NCBI GenBank assembly: GCA_035602605.1
Contig: DATNLZ010000075.1
Location: 1 to 64,000, forward strand
Source of the DNA: DASQHY01 sp035602605
GTDB taxonomy: Bacteria; Acidobacteriota; Terriglobia; Acidiferrales; UBA7541
Length of the DNA: 64,000 bases
Reading direction: 5' to 3'
Shown piece after piece: positions 51,595 to 60,468 of the stretch; within the stretch, counting starts at the first letter, position 1; every line of letters starts with the position of its first letter. Both the position numbers and the translations under genes were made by a program. Below the pieces are notes generated by a model that saw only the letters and a list, made by a program, of their open reading frames with translations, made no database searches and had not been told where the DNA came from.

Positions 51595-52566
51595 TCAGGT
51601 TTCGTTGATAACCTCACCCTGGTTACGCCCGGCGGTCAGCAAGTACCCAAAAAACGCGCCTCCCAGCGCCACCGAAAATAAGAACTTTAAATATGCCGGC
51701 AGCGCTGTCGGCGACACAAAAGCTTCAACAATACCCGCCACAAAGAGCATCGGAATTGTGCCCAGCATCAGGCGAATCGCCTGGCCACTCGCCTCAGCTA
51801 GCGAGTCTCTTCGGGGAAGCAGCCCGGGAAACAGCCATCCTCGTGCGATCAATAGCCCGGCGCCTCCGGCGATAAAAATCGCCGGCAATTCCAGCATGCC
51901 GTGCCCTGCGACAAACGCCAGGACTTTTGAGAGCATTCCCGCTTGCCAGCAAGCTGCAAGTATCACTCCGAAAAGTAAACCATTCAGCGCAAGAAGATAG
52001 CAGGTGCCGAGTCCCGCGGTAATCCCAAACGCAAACATTGCAAACGAGACGGACAGGTTATTGGTCATGATCTCGCTCGAAGCGCGCGCCTTTACGGTAA
52101 GAATCGAGTCCGTCCACATTTCTCGCCGCTCGATCTTGTCGCTCATGTGCGGACCCAAGAGATACCGCGAGAATGAAGCATCCCCGAGGGTGGCAAGAAA
52201 TCCGACTACTGTGCCGGCGAGGAAAATGATAAAGGCCGTAAGCGTGTAAGCGAATGTCGCTCGAAAAATGTGCGGGTAAACGCGAACATAAAATCGTGCG
52301 ATGTTACTGGGATTACCTCGCCGTCCCATGTAGATTAGATTGTGCGCGCGTCCCAGGAGTTGATTCAGGTATACGTGCAGGGTCTGGCTCTTGGGGTCTT
52401 CACGGACGGCGGCCAGATCACCGGCCGTCTGCCGGTACAATAGCCCGAGTTCTTGCAACTCTCGGTGTGTAAGTGCTGTGACCCCACGTTTACGAGCCCG
52501 TTCGAGAAGTTCCGTGAGCTGGGCCCAATGGGGTTTGCGTTTTGCGAGCCATCTCGTGGAGAGCAT
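51595..52566 (-). CDS. SpoIIM-like membrane protein (DUF95)
   Basis: The protein is 323 residues from the ATG at 52566; a GTG at 52608 is an alternative that would overlap the RDD gene. A soluble N-terminal helical part (about 1-85, with WAQLTELLERARKRG and LGLLYRQTAGDLAAVR) precedes about five transmembrane helices typical of the stage II sporulation M family. MTNNLSVSFAMFAFGITAGLGTCYLLALNG is the most conserved membrane stretch. In non-sporulating bacteria these proteins travel with RDD, MoxR and DUF58 genes, as here, and are thought to work in envelope functions. It converges on the DUF58 gene with 219 bp between. Confidence 0.83.
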   Translation of the reverse strand: MLSTRWLAKRKPHWAQLTELLERARKRGVTALTHRELQELGLLYRQTAGDLAAVREDPKSQTLHVYLNQLLGRAHNLIYMGRRGNPSNIARFYVRVYPHIFRATFAYTLTAFIIFLAGTVVGFLATLGDASFSRYLLGPHMSDKIERREMWTDSILTVKARASSEIMTNNLSVSFAMFAFGITAGLGTCYLLALNGLLFGVILAACWQAGMLSKVLAFVAGHGMLELPAIFIAGGAGLLIARGWLFPGLLPRRDSLAEASGQAIRLMLGTIPMLFVAGIVEAFVSPTALPAYLKFLFSVALGGAFFGYLLTAGRNQGEVINET

Positions 52567-52568
52567 CG

Positions 52569-53393
52569 GTGAATTCTTTGCAACAACCTCCAGATCGCTT
52601 CGCCGCACTCAGCGGCGACCGCTTCGTCGACAAGCTTACCATTCAAACACCCGAGCAAACTCTTCTGGATTTTCCTCTCGCGGGCATTGGCAGCCGCTTT
52701 CTTGCTATAGCGCTCGACACCTTGATTCAAGCCCTGGTGATCACCGTTTTCTCGATAATCGCTTTGGTCCTCATCGCTTTCGCCGGAATTTCGTCGCAGA
52801 GCGCTGGGGTATGGGTTAGCGCCGTTACCCTTCTTGTCTTGTTTGTGATCTATACGGCGTATTTCGCGTTCTTTGAAGCTATTTGGAACGGACAGACGCC
52901 CGGTAAGCGCCTGCTGAAATTGCGAGTCATTCAGGAATCTGGTCGACCGATTAATCCCTATCAAGCCATAGCGCGAAACCTCATGCGCTTGGTAGATTCA
53001 CTCCCGTTTCTTTATGGCGTGGGCTGCCTTACCGTGCTTCTTAACAAGCAAAACAAGCGCCTCGGTGATTTTGTTGCCGGTACGGTCGTCGTTCTTGAGA
53101 AGCCGCTCGCTGCCGTCCATCCCGACTGGGGCATCGCTCGACCGCAAACCGCACGGGCGTATGATCTTCATCTCTTGACTGATGGCGAGTTCCAACTCAT
53201 AGAGACGTTCTTGCGGCGCCGCTCGTACCTCGACCTTGCCGTACGCCAGCGAGTGGCCAGAGAGATTACCGCTCGCATCGTACATAAATTGGAATCATCC
53301 GGCACATCCGATAACAAACCATTACCCAGCGATGAACAATTTCTCGAGGATCTTATTCGGCAATATCGTGACGCCGGTGCGCTGGACCATTGA
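52569..53393 (+). CDS. RDD-family membrane protein
   Basis: The protein is 274 residues from the GTG at 52569, with GGAGAG upstream (inside the opposite SpoIIM-like gene). Residues about 30-160 form the RDD domain: FPLAGIGSRFLAIALDTLIQ (Arg and Asp of the family name), a second helix, then IWNGQTPGKRLLKLRVI and NLMRLVDSLP. Three transmembrane helices are expected, with a soluble C-terminal helical domain (about 180-270). Some RDD proteins are ion antiporters; here the MoxR/SpoIIM context suggests an envelope complex. The start codon is 2 bp from that of the divergent SpoIIM-like gene. Confidence 0.89.
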   Translation: MNSLQQPPDRFAALSGDRFVDKLTIQTPEQTLLDFPLAGIGSRFLAIALDTLIQALVITVFSIIALVLIAFAGISSQSAGVWVSAVTLLVLFVIYTAYFAFFEAIWNGQTPGKRLLKLRVIQESGRPINPYQAIARNLMRLVDSLPFLYGVGCLTVLLNKQNKRLGDFVAGTVVVLEKPLAAVHPDWGIARPQTARAYDLHLLTDGEFQLIETFLRRRSYLDLAVRQRVAREITARIVHKLESSGTSDNKPLPSDEQFLEDLIRQYRDAGALDH

Positions 53394-53456
53394 GATTCTA
53401 CTTAATTAGCGCCATCTGAATGTTAGCAGCGAAATTCAAATCAGGAGATTGACCAC

Positions 53457-53984
53457 ATGCCAGAAGGCTTTGAAACTCCCGAACACCCACTCGAACCGGA
53501 GCTTCTTCCTGTATCGCTGACGCTTTCAATTCTCGCCGTCTTGGTTGCCGGCGTCACGTTGCTTGGCCACCGCACCCATACCGAAGAACTTCTACTGCAG
53601 GCCCGTGCCACCGACCAGTGGGCTTTCTATCAGGCCAAGAACATCCGTCGCCACAATTACGAAATGTTTTCCGACTTGCTTTCCGTCGTGAAAGGCGAGA
53701 ACGCCGGGCAGGTTTCCACTTTGCGCGAGAAATACAAGAAGGAGTTGGAGCGCTACGCAAAGGATAAAGAGGAAATTCAGTCGGAAGCCAGAGCCCTGGA
53801 GAAGGAGCGCGACGTTCAGCGCAAAAAAGCGGATCGCTTCGATGCGGGCGAGGGTCTTCTTGAGATTGCCCTGGTCATTACCTCCATCACGCTGCTCACA
53901 AGGCGTCGCATGTTTTGGCACGTGGGCATGCTGGTGGCCCTTGGCGGTGTTAGTGTGGCGCTCACGGCATTCTGGATACACTAA
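53457..53984 (+). CDS. DUF4337-domain membrane protein
   Basis: The protein is 175 residues and starts at an ATG with AGGAG upstream. Helix 1 (about 20-38) is followed by EELLLQARATDQWAFYQAKNIRRHNYE, the hallmark of DUF4337, then a charged coiled coil (about 75-125, LREKYKKELERYAKDKEEI). Two C-terminal membrane helices (about 132-150 and 153-172) follow. The coiled coil probably projects into the cytoplasm or periplasm as a spacer. Function is unknown. It lies 63 bp after the RDD gene and may share its transcript. Confidence 0.82.
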   Translation: MPEGFETPEHPLEPELLPVSLTLSILAVLVAGVTLLGHRTHTEELLLQARATDQWAFYQAKNIRRHNYEMFSDLLSVVKGENAGQVSTLREKYKKELERYAKDKEEIQSEARALEKERDVQRKKADRFDAGEGLLEIALVITSITLLTRRRMFWHVGMLVALGGVSVALTAFWIH

Positions 53985-54052
53985 AGCTATGGTCACACAG
54001 GGTCACATCGCAAAGAGCCCCGCGACAGCGATTAAAACCGGCGCCAACCAAC

Positions 54053-54631
54053 TCACGTCGTGGGCGGAGCCTGCATGCGTCGAACATTCCTCAATTCCTC
54101 CATGATCTGATCGAGTTTTCTCAATAACGCGTCATACTTTTCCTCCCGGGGAGATGGATGCTTGCTGACGAAACTCAGCCCTCCTCCCGGCTCGAGCACG
54201 CATTGCTCTATTTCGTCGAGCGAGGCGAATCCCTGCTTATGCGCTGCCGCTTCCAGTTCTGGCGAGGTAATCATCTCCTTGCTCAGAACATCGCGCTGCA
54301 ACTCGCCGGCGTCAATAAGCACTGCGCGCTCCCCGCCAAGGACTCTCTCAATCCTTTCATGCTTGTAAAGAAAGCGAACCACGAGATAGTTGACCAGCAG
54401 GAGAGCACTGGCTCCGATTATCCCTCCAGTCACGGTGTTGTCGTTACCGATGATGGCATTCTGTACCGTGTTCGAAAGCGTCAATAGGACCACCAGATCG
54501 AATGGATTCATCTGCGCCAGCTCCCGCTTGCCAGCTAGGCGAAGCCCGGCAATCAAGAAAATATAAACAGCCACCGAACGTAGAACTTTTTCCCAAAAGG
54601 GAATAGTCAGCACAAACATATCGGTCCACAT
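54053..54631 (-). CDS. DUF421 membrane protein (YetF/YcaP type)
   Basis: The protein is 192 residues from the ATG at 54631; a longer frame to 54676 adds sequence foreign to the family. Three transmembrane helices (about 17-85, with FLIAGLRLAGKRELAQMNPFDLVVLLTLSNTVQNAI, the family signature) are followed by a soluble domain with VLGGERAVLIDAGELQRDVLSKEMITSPELEAAAHKQGF. The C-terminal 35 residues look like a coiled coil. The DUF421 family includes YetF, and no biochemical role is established. It stands alone and converges on the DUF4337 gene. Confidence 0.89.
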   Translation of the reverse strand: MWTDMFVLTIPFWEKVLRSVAVYIFLIAGLRLAGKRELAQMNPFDLVVLLTLSNTVQNAIIGNDNTVTGGIIGASALLLVNYLVVRFLYKHERIERVLGGERAVLIDAGELQRDVLSKEMITSPELEAAAHKQGFASLDEIEQCVLEPGGGLSFVSKHPSPREEKYDALLRKLDQIMEELRNVRRMQAPPTT

Positions 54632-55661
54632 TTTAGAGTCCAAGGCTCTTCCTCCACTGTTTTGTATCCATCTCATCTACTTCCATTGCAGCGTGTTGCT
54701 TAAAACGGGTCGTACCTGCAACGCTCCCACGAAGGCGAATACCACCACAGAACCTTATCTGGCAAATCATAGGATGCCATACCGGGCGATGCGTGATTCC
54801 GTACCAATCACAACAAAGATTCTGCATTACCGGCTCTTCGCTAACCCATTCCCATTTTTGGAACGAACAGCCATCACCGTGAACGCTTAGCTGTCCCTTT
54901 TTTGAGACACCGCAAACGTCTATCGACGTAAACCCCAGTAAAAAGCCTTGTCGTCCCCTGTTCGCCGCCCTGCGAGCATGACCACAGGACTCCGACTCGG
55001 GGGAAGTCGCTACCGTGGGCCCGGAAACAACTGGGGTAACGCGTACTTCGTGACCCGATGCGGTGGGTGCTGGCGGTATTGCTCTGGTAGTGACCTTGGA
55101 TGCAGCAAGAGAAATGTTTACATGACGGAATTCAGCGCAGGCGCGGGGGCTGGCCGTGGCTAGGCAACGATCAGGCACACCCAGCCGCAAGCGCTAGTAC
55201 CCATCTCAACGATTGAAGAAAAGGGCACAGAGTCATCCTCCGTCCCCCTTTTGTTCCTAGTTCCAAGTATTGCCCAAGCGCACTATCGCAACGCTCGAAT
55301 AGTCTCGTGCGTTCCAGCATTGCTCGCCTCAAATAGCTGCAACTGCCTGTCATCCCAGCCAGCCTGGTTTCCTTTCTACGCGAAGCAACCGTACCTCTTT
55401 TCCGTTTTCTTACGCGATCGTTGAGATGCGCTCAATACACTCCTGCCAGCGAGCGACTGGGATATCTCCTGTTTGTGCGCGAGCGCCGCAGAAAAATGTG
55501 CCTCCGTCTGCTCCAACTTTGCGCTGTGTAGTCCTCGGCGGAGCACGCCGAGGGACTGGTCATAGGTTTTCAGCGGAACCGGAAACCGATGCCGGTACGG
55601 AGGGAGTGGCACACGACCTCGACGCCCGGCATCGGGAGTCCGACAAGATCGAGTATTGAGC
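54632..55661. other. About 1 kb without a recognisable gene
   Basis: No frame here looks coding. The longest, on the minus strand at 54633-55190, is rich in Cys, Arg and Ser, has no domain-like segment and partly overlaps the DUF421 start. The only structure noted is a perfect 8-bp stem-loop at 55533-55553 (CCTCGGCG and CGCCGAGG, loop GAGCA). No T-run follows it directly. The stretch may be decayed sequence or hold an unrecognised RNA. Confidence 0.5.
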
Positions 55662-57071
55662 TCAAAGCATCGGCGGCCGCCGGCGATGCCAATCTGTATG
55701 CTGTTGGAAGGTCCGACCCGCGGCTACAACCGCGCGATCGTTCCCGGCGCGAGCCACGAACTGCAAGCCAACAGGCAATTTCTTGTTCGTGAAGCCGCAC
55801 GGCACGCTGATCGCCGGCAACCCGCACAAGTTCCCAATTCCTCCCAGAGGGTCAGCGAAAGAAAGGTTCTTCTCCAGATCCAAGTCGAGCGGCGTGGCCG
55901 GTAGCGGCAAGGACGGTGCCGCTATCACGTCAAAGTCCTCAAGTAATTCAGCGACTTGCTTCTGCAAGATAGTACGAACGCGAAGCGCATGGACATAATC
56001 GCCAGCCGAAATTTGCTGGCTCACATAGCCGGCAATTTTCCCCAGGGGGTCGGTTAGCTCCGAGACCCGCCCGCTTTCGATCAGCGTCTCAAAGGCCGAA
56101 GCTCCTTCGACAGCGACAATCACATTTGCCGCGTCTTCGTACGGCCCCTCGGGAAGCTTGACGTCCGCCACGCGTTGCGCGTGTTTCTTCATCGCCCGCA
56201 TCGCTTCATTTACCGCGCGAACCACTCCGGCGTCGGGGTTTTGCCAGGCATTTGTCAGCCACCCAATACGCAGCGGAGCAGAATTCAGTTCCTGCACAGG
56301 ACTGTGGATGAAGGTCGCTTGGTCAACGCTCAACGATCCTCGATCTTTGGGGTCGTGACCTGCAATGACAGCCAGAACTGTGGCGCAGTCTTCCGCTGTG
56401 CGGCCGAGCGGGCCAATCTTGTCCATCGAGTAGGCCAGCGCCATCGCACCGTGACGGCTCACGCGGCCAAACGTTGGCCGCAAGCCAGTAACGCCGCAAA
56501 ACGCCGCGGGACAAATGATGGATCCCCATGTTTCCGTCCCTATGGCGAACGGGGCCAGCGCCGCCGCAACGATCGCTCCAGAGCCCGAAGAGGATCCGCA
56601 CGTCCAGCACGATGTGTTCCAGGGATTCTTGGTGGCCCCATTCAGCGACGCCGATGCAAAGCGATAGCCCATTCCGCCTGCGAGCTCAATCATCGCTGCC
56701 TTGCCGAGAAGAATTGCGCCCGCACGATTTAGATGTTCAATCACGGTCGCGTTGAAATCGAATGTTTGATCGGCAAAAGGCTTCGCGCCCCAAGTGCTGG
56801 GATAGCCTTTCACGGCCAACAAATCCTTCGCGGCGTAAGGGATTCCATGCAAAAGGCCACGGTAATGGCCCGCTTTGATTTCGCGCTCTGCAGTATGCGC
56901 CTGTCGGAGCGCCAGGTCGGTTGTCAAAGTTACATAGGCATTCAGTTTTGGGCCGAGCTTTGCGCTGCGTGCCAGGTAACTCTCGGCCAACTCCACGGGA
57001 GAAAGCCTGCGCGCCTGAATTCCCTTGGCTAGCTCTGCAATCGGGAGATAAAGAATGTTTTCGGCCAGCAT
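55662..57071 (-). CDS. Amidase, amidase-signature family
   Basis: This 469-residue hydrolase has the Ser-cisSer-Lys triad. The Lys is in GIPYAAKDLL (about 79-88), the cis-Ser in CGSSSGSGAIVAAAL (about 157-171), and the nucleophile Ser in GTETWGSIICPAAFCGVTGLRPTFGRVS. The Trp before the GS is where FAAH-type enzymes have Gly and peptide amidases Asp. AISVPCGFTNKKLPVGLQFVA is the conserved end. The substrate is unknown; peptide or aryl amides are possible. It is not GatA, since no gatB or gatC is near. There is no signal peptide. The Tat-signal protein gene lies 12 bp upstream on the same strand, so they form an operon. Confidence 0.9.
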   Translation of the reverse strand: MLAENILYLPIAELAKGIQARRLSPVELAESYLARSAKLGPKLNAYVTLTTDLALRQAHTAEREIKAGHYRGLLHGIPYAAKDLLAVKGYPSTWGAKPFADQTFDFNATVIEHLNRAGAILLGKAAMIELAGGMGYRFASASLNGATKNPWNTSCWTCGSSSGSGAIVAAALAPFAIGTETWGSIICPAAFCGVTGLRPTFGRVSRHGAMALAYSMDKIGPLGRTAEDCATVLAVIAGHDPKDRGSLSVDQATFIHSPVQELNSAPLRIGWLTNAWQNPDAGVVRAVNEAMRAMKKHAQRVADVKLPEGPYEDAANVIVAVEGASAFETLIESGRVSELTDPLGKIAGYVSQQISAGDYVHALRVRTILQKQVAELLEDFDVIAAPSLPLPATPLDLDLEKNLSFADPLGGIGNLCGLPAISVPCGFTNKKLPVGLQFVARAGNDRAVVAAGRTFQQHTDWHRRRPPML

Positions 57072-57083
57072 CGAATGTCTCGC

Positions 57084-57647
57084 TTATTTCGCGCGCTTGC
57101 GTGGCGTGGGAGCCCTATCAGATGCGCCAGCCGGGGCCTGACCCTGGGCATGCCCCGGAACGCCGTCTGGCACATGCGGTTTGCGGTCCATCAGAGGCTT
57201 CAGGACTGTGGCGGGCTGATCGGAATTGTCCAGCGAAAACGCTCGCAGCCGGTCCAGGGGTTTTTGCATTTCGCCGACCAGGCGCCGAATGTCGGCCTTC
57301 TGTTCTTCGCTGAAGCGTGAACCGTACTGGCTGAGAATATTGTCAAACTTGTTCTCCACTTCAATTTCATTCGCGGACACCGAAACCGCAGCCGCGTTTT
57401 GCGGGGCACTTTGACTGGAATCTGGTAAGCCACGTTGGGGAGCATTCTCGAAAGCATTCTGGCGAACCGCGTCGCTCCCAGGCAACTTTCTGGTTTCGTC
57501 AAGCAATCCCGCGGGGATCGCGGCGGCAGAGGCTGTTGCCAGCACAGCACGTCGCGCGAACTCACGCCGTGAAATGGCAGTTTTGCCGGAAAGGGTTGTT
57601 TCAACCGCTCCCGATTCGCGCGCGGAACCGGCCTGCTTCGTAGCCAT
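57084..57647 (-). CDS. Hypothetical protein with twin-arginine signal
   Basis: The protein is 187 residues from the ATG at 57647 (MATKQAGSARESG). After about 20 residues comes ISRREFARRAVLATASAAAIPAG, a Tat-type signal with the R-R-x-F core. The mature part is hydrophilic, with one helical block (about 95-150, ENKFDNILSQYGSRFSEEQK then RLVGEMQKPLDRLRAFS). The C-terminus is rich in Pro, Lys and Arg. I do not recognise a domain. Similar short Tat-signal proteins precede amidase-like genes in related bacteria, perhaps as a partner exported with folded cofactors; that is inference. Confidence 0.65.
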   Translation of the reverse strand: MATKQAGSARESGAVETTLSGKTAISRREFARRAVLATASAAAIPAGLLDETRKLPGSDAVRQNAFENAPQRGLPDSSQSAPQNAAAVSVSANEIEVENKFDNILSQYGSRFSEEQKADIRRLVGEMQKPLDRLRAFSLDNSDQPATVLKPLMDRKPHVPDGVPGHAQGQAPAGASDRAPTPRKRAK

Positions 57648-57771
57648 CGAACCCCCACGCTGCTGCAGCAAAAGTTGAGGTCAGCTAGCACATCAAAAGT
57701 AAGTCCGCACAGAAATGAAAGGAAGAAAAAACATGACGATCATTTCCACCGGCGCAATCCGCAATCCGTGA

Positions 57772-58686
57772 CTACGGGGATTCCTGGAGCGTGCGAATGT
57801 GCAACTCAAGAGCGGCGCAATATTGTTTCTCGATGGTCATTTCTGTTTGCAACTTTTTTACAAGCAACTCAAGACGCATGATTTCGTTGCGCAGTCTCTG
57901 CACGTCGGTCTGATTCGCCCCGCTGGACCGAACCACGGGCGCAGCCTCTGGATTGCCCTGTGCAGAAGAAGGTGGCAACTGCGAAGTGGACTGCGCAGAC
58001 GATCCCCCCTCAGGTTGCTTTACCATGGCTTCCGCCAATGCGCGCGGCCACGCGAATTCTCCGGGAACAGTAAGTGATGATGCATTGGGCTGTGTTTGTA
58101 TTGCGGGATACTGCGTTGCAAGAATGGGCTGTTTCACAGATTGCTGTTGCCCGGACTGATTCCGGTTGGCAGAGCGATCTTGCGCAGCCGGAGCGGAGAC
58201 GCCGGAAGTGAAGATGGTGCTCAACGGTTGCGCGCTGCGCAGCTCTGATTGCACGCCATCGCTCGATTTTGATTGTAGCAATGCTCGAACCCGGCCGATC
58301 AGTTCCTGCGGTTGAAAAGGTTTTCGGATTAGTTCGTCGGCTTTAACCGCTATCGCTTTTTCGGCGACGCTCTTGTTCACTACCCCGGACATCAGAATAA
58401 CGGGAATGCGATTGTAACGAGAGTCCTGTTTCAGATACTGGCAGACTTCGTAGCCATCTTTGTCCGGCATGATCACGTCGGTGATCACAGCATCCGGCAT
58501 GTTCTGCTCAAATTGACTCAGAGCCGTGGCCGCGTCAGGACAAGTAACCACATTTATGTTCTCGCGGCGAAATGCGATTTTGATCACTTCGCGCATCGTC
58601 GCGCTGTCATCTATAAAATAGACCGTTGGCACGCGAGTTCGCGGCAAGTCCGCGCGCAAGACTGAGGTTTCAATGGCGTTGCTCAT
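57772..58686 (-). CDS. Response regulator with coiled-coil C-terminus
   Basis: The protein is 304 residues. A receiver domain (about 20-140) shows YFIDDSATMREVIKIAF, the phospho-acceptor Asp in AVITDVIMPDKDGYEV, and the conserved Lys in ELIRKPFQP. A long low-complexity Ser/Gln/Pro/Ala linker (about 145-250) comes next, then a C-terminal coiled coil (about 255-302, VQRLRNEIMRLELLVKKLQ). There is no DNA-binding or enzymatic output, so it probably acts by protein contact. It is the last gene of the chemosensory operon, and its ATG shares a base with the stop of the DUF4388 gene (TAATG). Confidence 0.88.
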   Translation of the reverse strand: MSNAIETSVLRADLPRTRVPTVYFIDDSATMREVIKIAFRRENINVVTCPDAATALSQFEQNMPDAVITDVIMPDKDGYEVCQYLKQDSRYNRIPVILMSGVVNKSVAEKAIAVKADELIRKPFQPQELIGRVRALLQSKSSDGVQSELRSAQPLSTIFTSGVSAPAAQDRSANRNQSGQQQSVKQPILATQYPAIQTQPNASSLTVPGEFAWPRALAEAMVKQPEGGSSAQSTSQLPPSSAQGNPEAAPVVRSSGANQTDVQRLRNEIMRLELLVKKLQTEMTIEKQYCAALELHIRTLQESP

Positions 58687-59456
58687 TAGCTGTCCTTATC
58701 GGCCATATCGCGTACGCTTTCGTCATATTCGCGCATGGCATCTAGCATCAGATCGGTGGCTGATCGCAGCACCGTTCGCTGCGCTGCAGTTGTGCCATAC
58801 ACGAATTTGTACACACCGGCGTCCGCACTATGACATTGCTTAAAAATATACATCACAGCTTCATCGCCAAAGAGCGAGCCGCTCTCGGCGTGCGAAATTG
58901 CACCCGCATCGAAGAAGAGAATGCCATCGGTCTCACCGGCATTTATGTGCAGCGCCCCGGTTTGCCGCGCGTGCGTCAGCATCTGGACCACGCCAGGAAG
59001 ATCGTGATGAGATAGGCTTCCGCTCAAGCTGGTGTCGGCGTTTGCGAGCATCTGCGTGGGGTGAAAACCTTCTTTGCGGCTAATCAGGATGTTACGGACG
59101 TGCGCGGCAATTACCGCAGGACTTCGGCGCCGGTCCACATAATCATCACAGCCAGCCTGGAACGCCTCCATCAGCGCTTTCTGGCTGCCGTCCCCGATGG
59201 CGATAATCGGGAGAGTGGCGGTTTTGGCATCGCCGTGAAGAATACGCGCAATATCGAGCGCATTCATCTCGCGCAACGTTGTCGCGCAAAGAATGGCCAC
59301 TGGCATGTCGTATTCCAGAGTCGTAAGCGCAAAAGCGCCCTGCGTGCACGGCACGACTTCGAAGCCCTCTTTCGCAAGCGCGTCGCTCAGCCGCTTGGTG
59401 AAATAGACATTGCTGTCAATCAGCAGAATCTTCGGCAGTGCGGAAGTTTCGGTCAC
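58686..59456 (-). CDS. Receiver-like domain plus DUF4388 (PATAN) protein
   Basis: The protein is 256 residues. A receiver-like domain (about 8-128) has ILLIDSNVYFTKRLSDALAK, but the expected phospho-acceptor strand reads AILCATTLREMNAL without the usual Asp, so it is probably a pseudo-receiver. The DUF4388 domain (about 143-250) has SGSLSHHDLPGVVQMLTHARQTGALHI and GILFFDAGAISHAESG, the family marks. DUF4388 proteins are found with chemosensory and gliding systems in Myxococcota and Acidobacteria, and some are regulatory adaptors. It starts within the stop of the CheW gene (ATGA overlap). Confidence 0.85.
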   Translation of the reverse strand: MTETSALPKILLIDSNVYFTKRLSDALAKEGFEVVPCTQGAFALTTLEYDMPVAILCATTLREMNALDIARILHGDAKTATLPIIAIGDGSQKALMEAFQAGCDDYVDRRRSPAVIAAHVRNILISRKEGFHPTQMLANADTSLSGSLSHHDLPGVVQMLTHARQTGALHINAGETDGILFFDAGAISHAESGSLFGDEAVMYIFKQCHSADAGVYKFVYGTTAAQRTVLRSATDLMLDAMREYDESVRDMADKDS

Positions 59457-59932
59457 GGGTGAATCTCAATTGGCGTGCTCTCTGACGCAGGAAGTGTTTC
59501 TTCTAATGGCCCCGGCGTAAGGCGCGCCAGATCCAGTACCTCGACGATTTCGCCTTCATGCGAGAGCCAGCCGGCAACATGTGGCGCGTAGTCCCCAGTG
59601 GCCGGAAGCATCTCAGCGGTAATCAATTCGCACTGACCGGTTACTGGCAGAGCTATCCATTCAATCCCAAGAGAGAAGCGGCGCCGCGCAATCAGGTAAT
59701 AGCGATTGTCAGTCAATCGCGCCCCCAGCAAACGTCGCGCGAAATCGCAAATTGGCACGATGTGTCCACGGCGAACAAGAACTCCTTCAAGATTCTCGGT
59801 GGTGTGGGGAAATGTGAACACCCGACCCGGTTGTACCAGCTCGGCGACAATGTCCGCGGATAAGGCGAACCGCCGCCCGCCAAGATGCAACAGGACAAAA
59901 GACTGGGCCACAACTTCAAGGGTAGCATTCAT
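59453..59932 (-). CDS. CheW-like adaptor, copy A
   Basis: The protein is 159 residues and forms one CheW domain. The pattern FVLLHLGGRRFALSADIVAELVQPG is strand 1-2, VLVRRGHIVPICDFARRL the conserved hydrophobic core, and GWLSHEGEIVEVLDLARL the last strands. It should link the CheA kinase to chemoreceptors. The sequence differs strongly from copy B, so the two probably bind different receptors or arms of the array. It overlaps both neighbours by 4 bp. Confidence 0.85.
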   Translation of the reverse strand: MNATLEVVAQSFVLLHLGGRRFALSADIVAELVQPGRVFTFPHTTENLEGVLVRRGHIVPICDFARRLLGARLTDNRYYLIARRRFSLGIEWIALPVTGQCELITAEMLPATGDYAPHVAGWLSHEGEIVEVLDLARLTPGPLEETLPASESTPIEIHP

Positions 59933-60468
59933 ACGATGGTGCTTTCTTGCTCGGGTAGAGCTTCTACCGCTCCGCCGGCGACTGCTTCATCGAGAATCGC
60001 GATTTCCTGCGCGCTCAAAAAACCCATGGGGTTCACCACCGGCACGACTCGGTCATCGATGAGCGTGAGTCCGCGGTACCATTGTCGCTCTTCGCCGCAA
60101 AACGCTTGCGGAAGCGCAGACAGTTTCGAAATCGAAGCCATGCGCTCGATCGCATCAACCAGAACTGCAATACGCGTTTGGCGCAAAATGAATACAAGCG
60201 TTGGCCTCGTGAGGGGCAACCGAAAATGCAGGCTGGCCCTGACCACAAAGTAGGAAGACCTGCCGCGTTGCGCGGTGTGCCGCACTTTTGGAACGGTGGA
60301 ATTTGTGAGCTCCATGGCGGCGCCTGCCAAGCTGTCAGTGCTTCGGATCTCGGCAATGGAATCGGCGGCGATCGCAAAAAGATGTTCACCAACCGTAAAG
60401 AGAATGACCTGTTCGGTGCGGCGCGGCTGGCGGTAATCGCCCGGAACGGTCTGGGTGGCGGGGTTCAT
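59929..60468 (-). CDS. CheW-like adaptor, copy B
   Basis: The protein is 179 residues from the ATG at 60468, which overlaps the cheB stop as ATGA. The CheW fold is seen in EQVILFTVGEHLFAIAADSIAEIRS (about 20-45), RPTLVFILRQTRIAVLVDAIERMASI and LIDDRVVPVVNPMGFLS. The middle has an unusual Arg-rich stretch (VRHTAQRGRSSYFVVRASLHF, about 60-80) instead of the typical loop. A divergent member; assignment rests on the strand pattern and operon position. Confidence 0.8.
   Translation of the reverse strand: MNPATQTVPGDYRQPRRTEQVILFTVGEHLFAIAADSIAEIRSTDSLAGAAMELTNSTVPKVRHTAQRGRSSYFVVRASLHFRLPLTRPTLVFILRQTRIAVLVDAIERMASISKLSALPQAFCGEERQWYRGLTLIDDRVVPVVNPMGFLSAQEIAILDEAVAGGAVEALPEQESTIV

Noticed and set aside
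54633..55190. Minus-strand open frame of 185 codons upstream of DUF421 gene
   Set aside because: No domain-like sequence, odd composition rich in Cys and Arg, and no ribosome binding site; treated as non-coding.
55662..57071. Amidase as GatA of the Glu-tRNA(Gln) amidotransferase
   Set aside because: The nucleophile region GTETWGS differs from the GatA form, and no gatB or gatC is adjacent.
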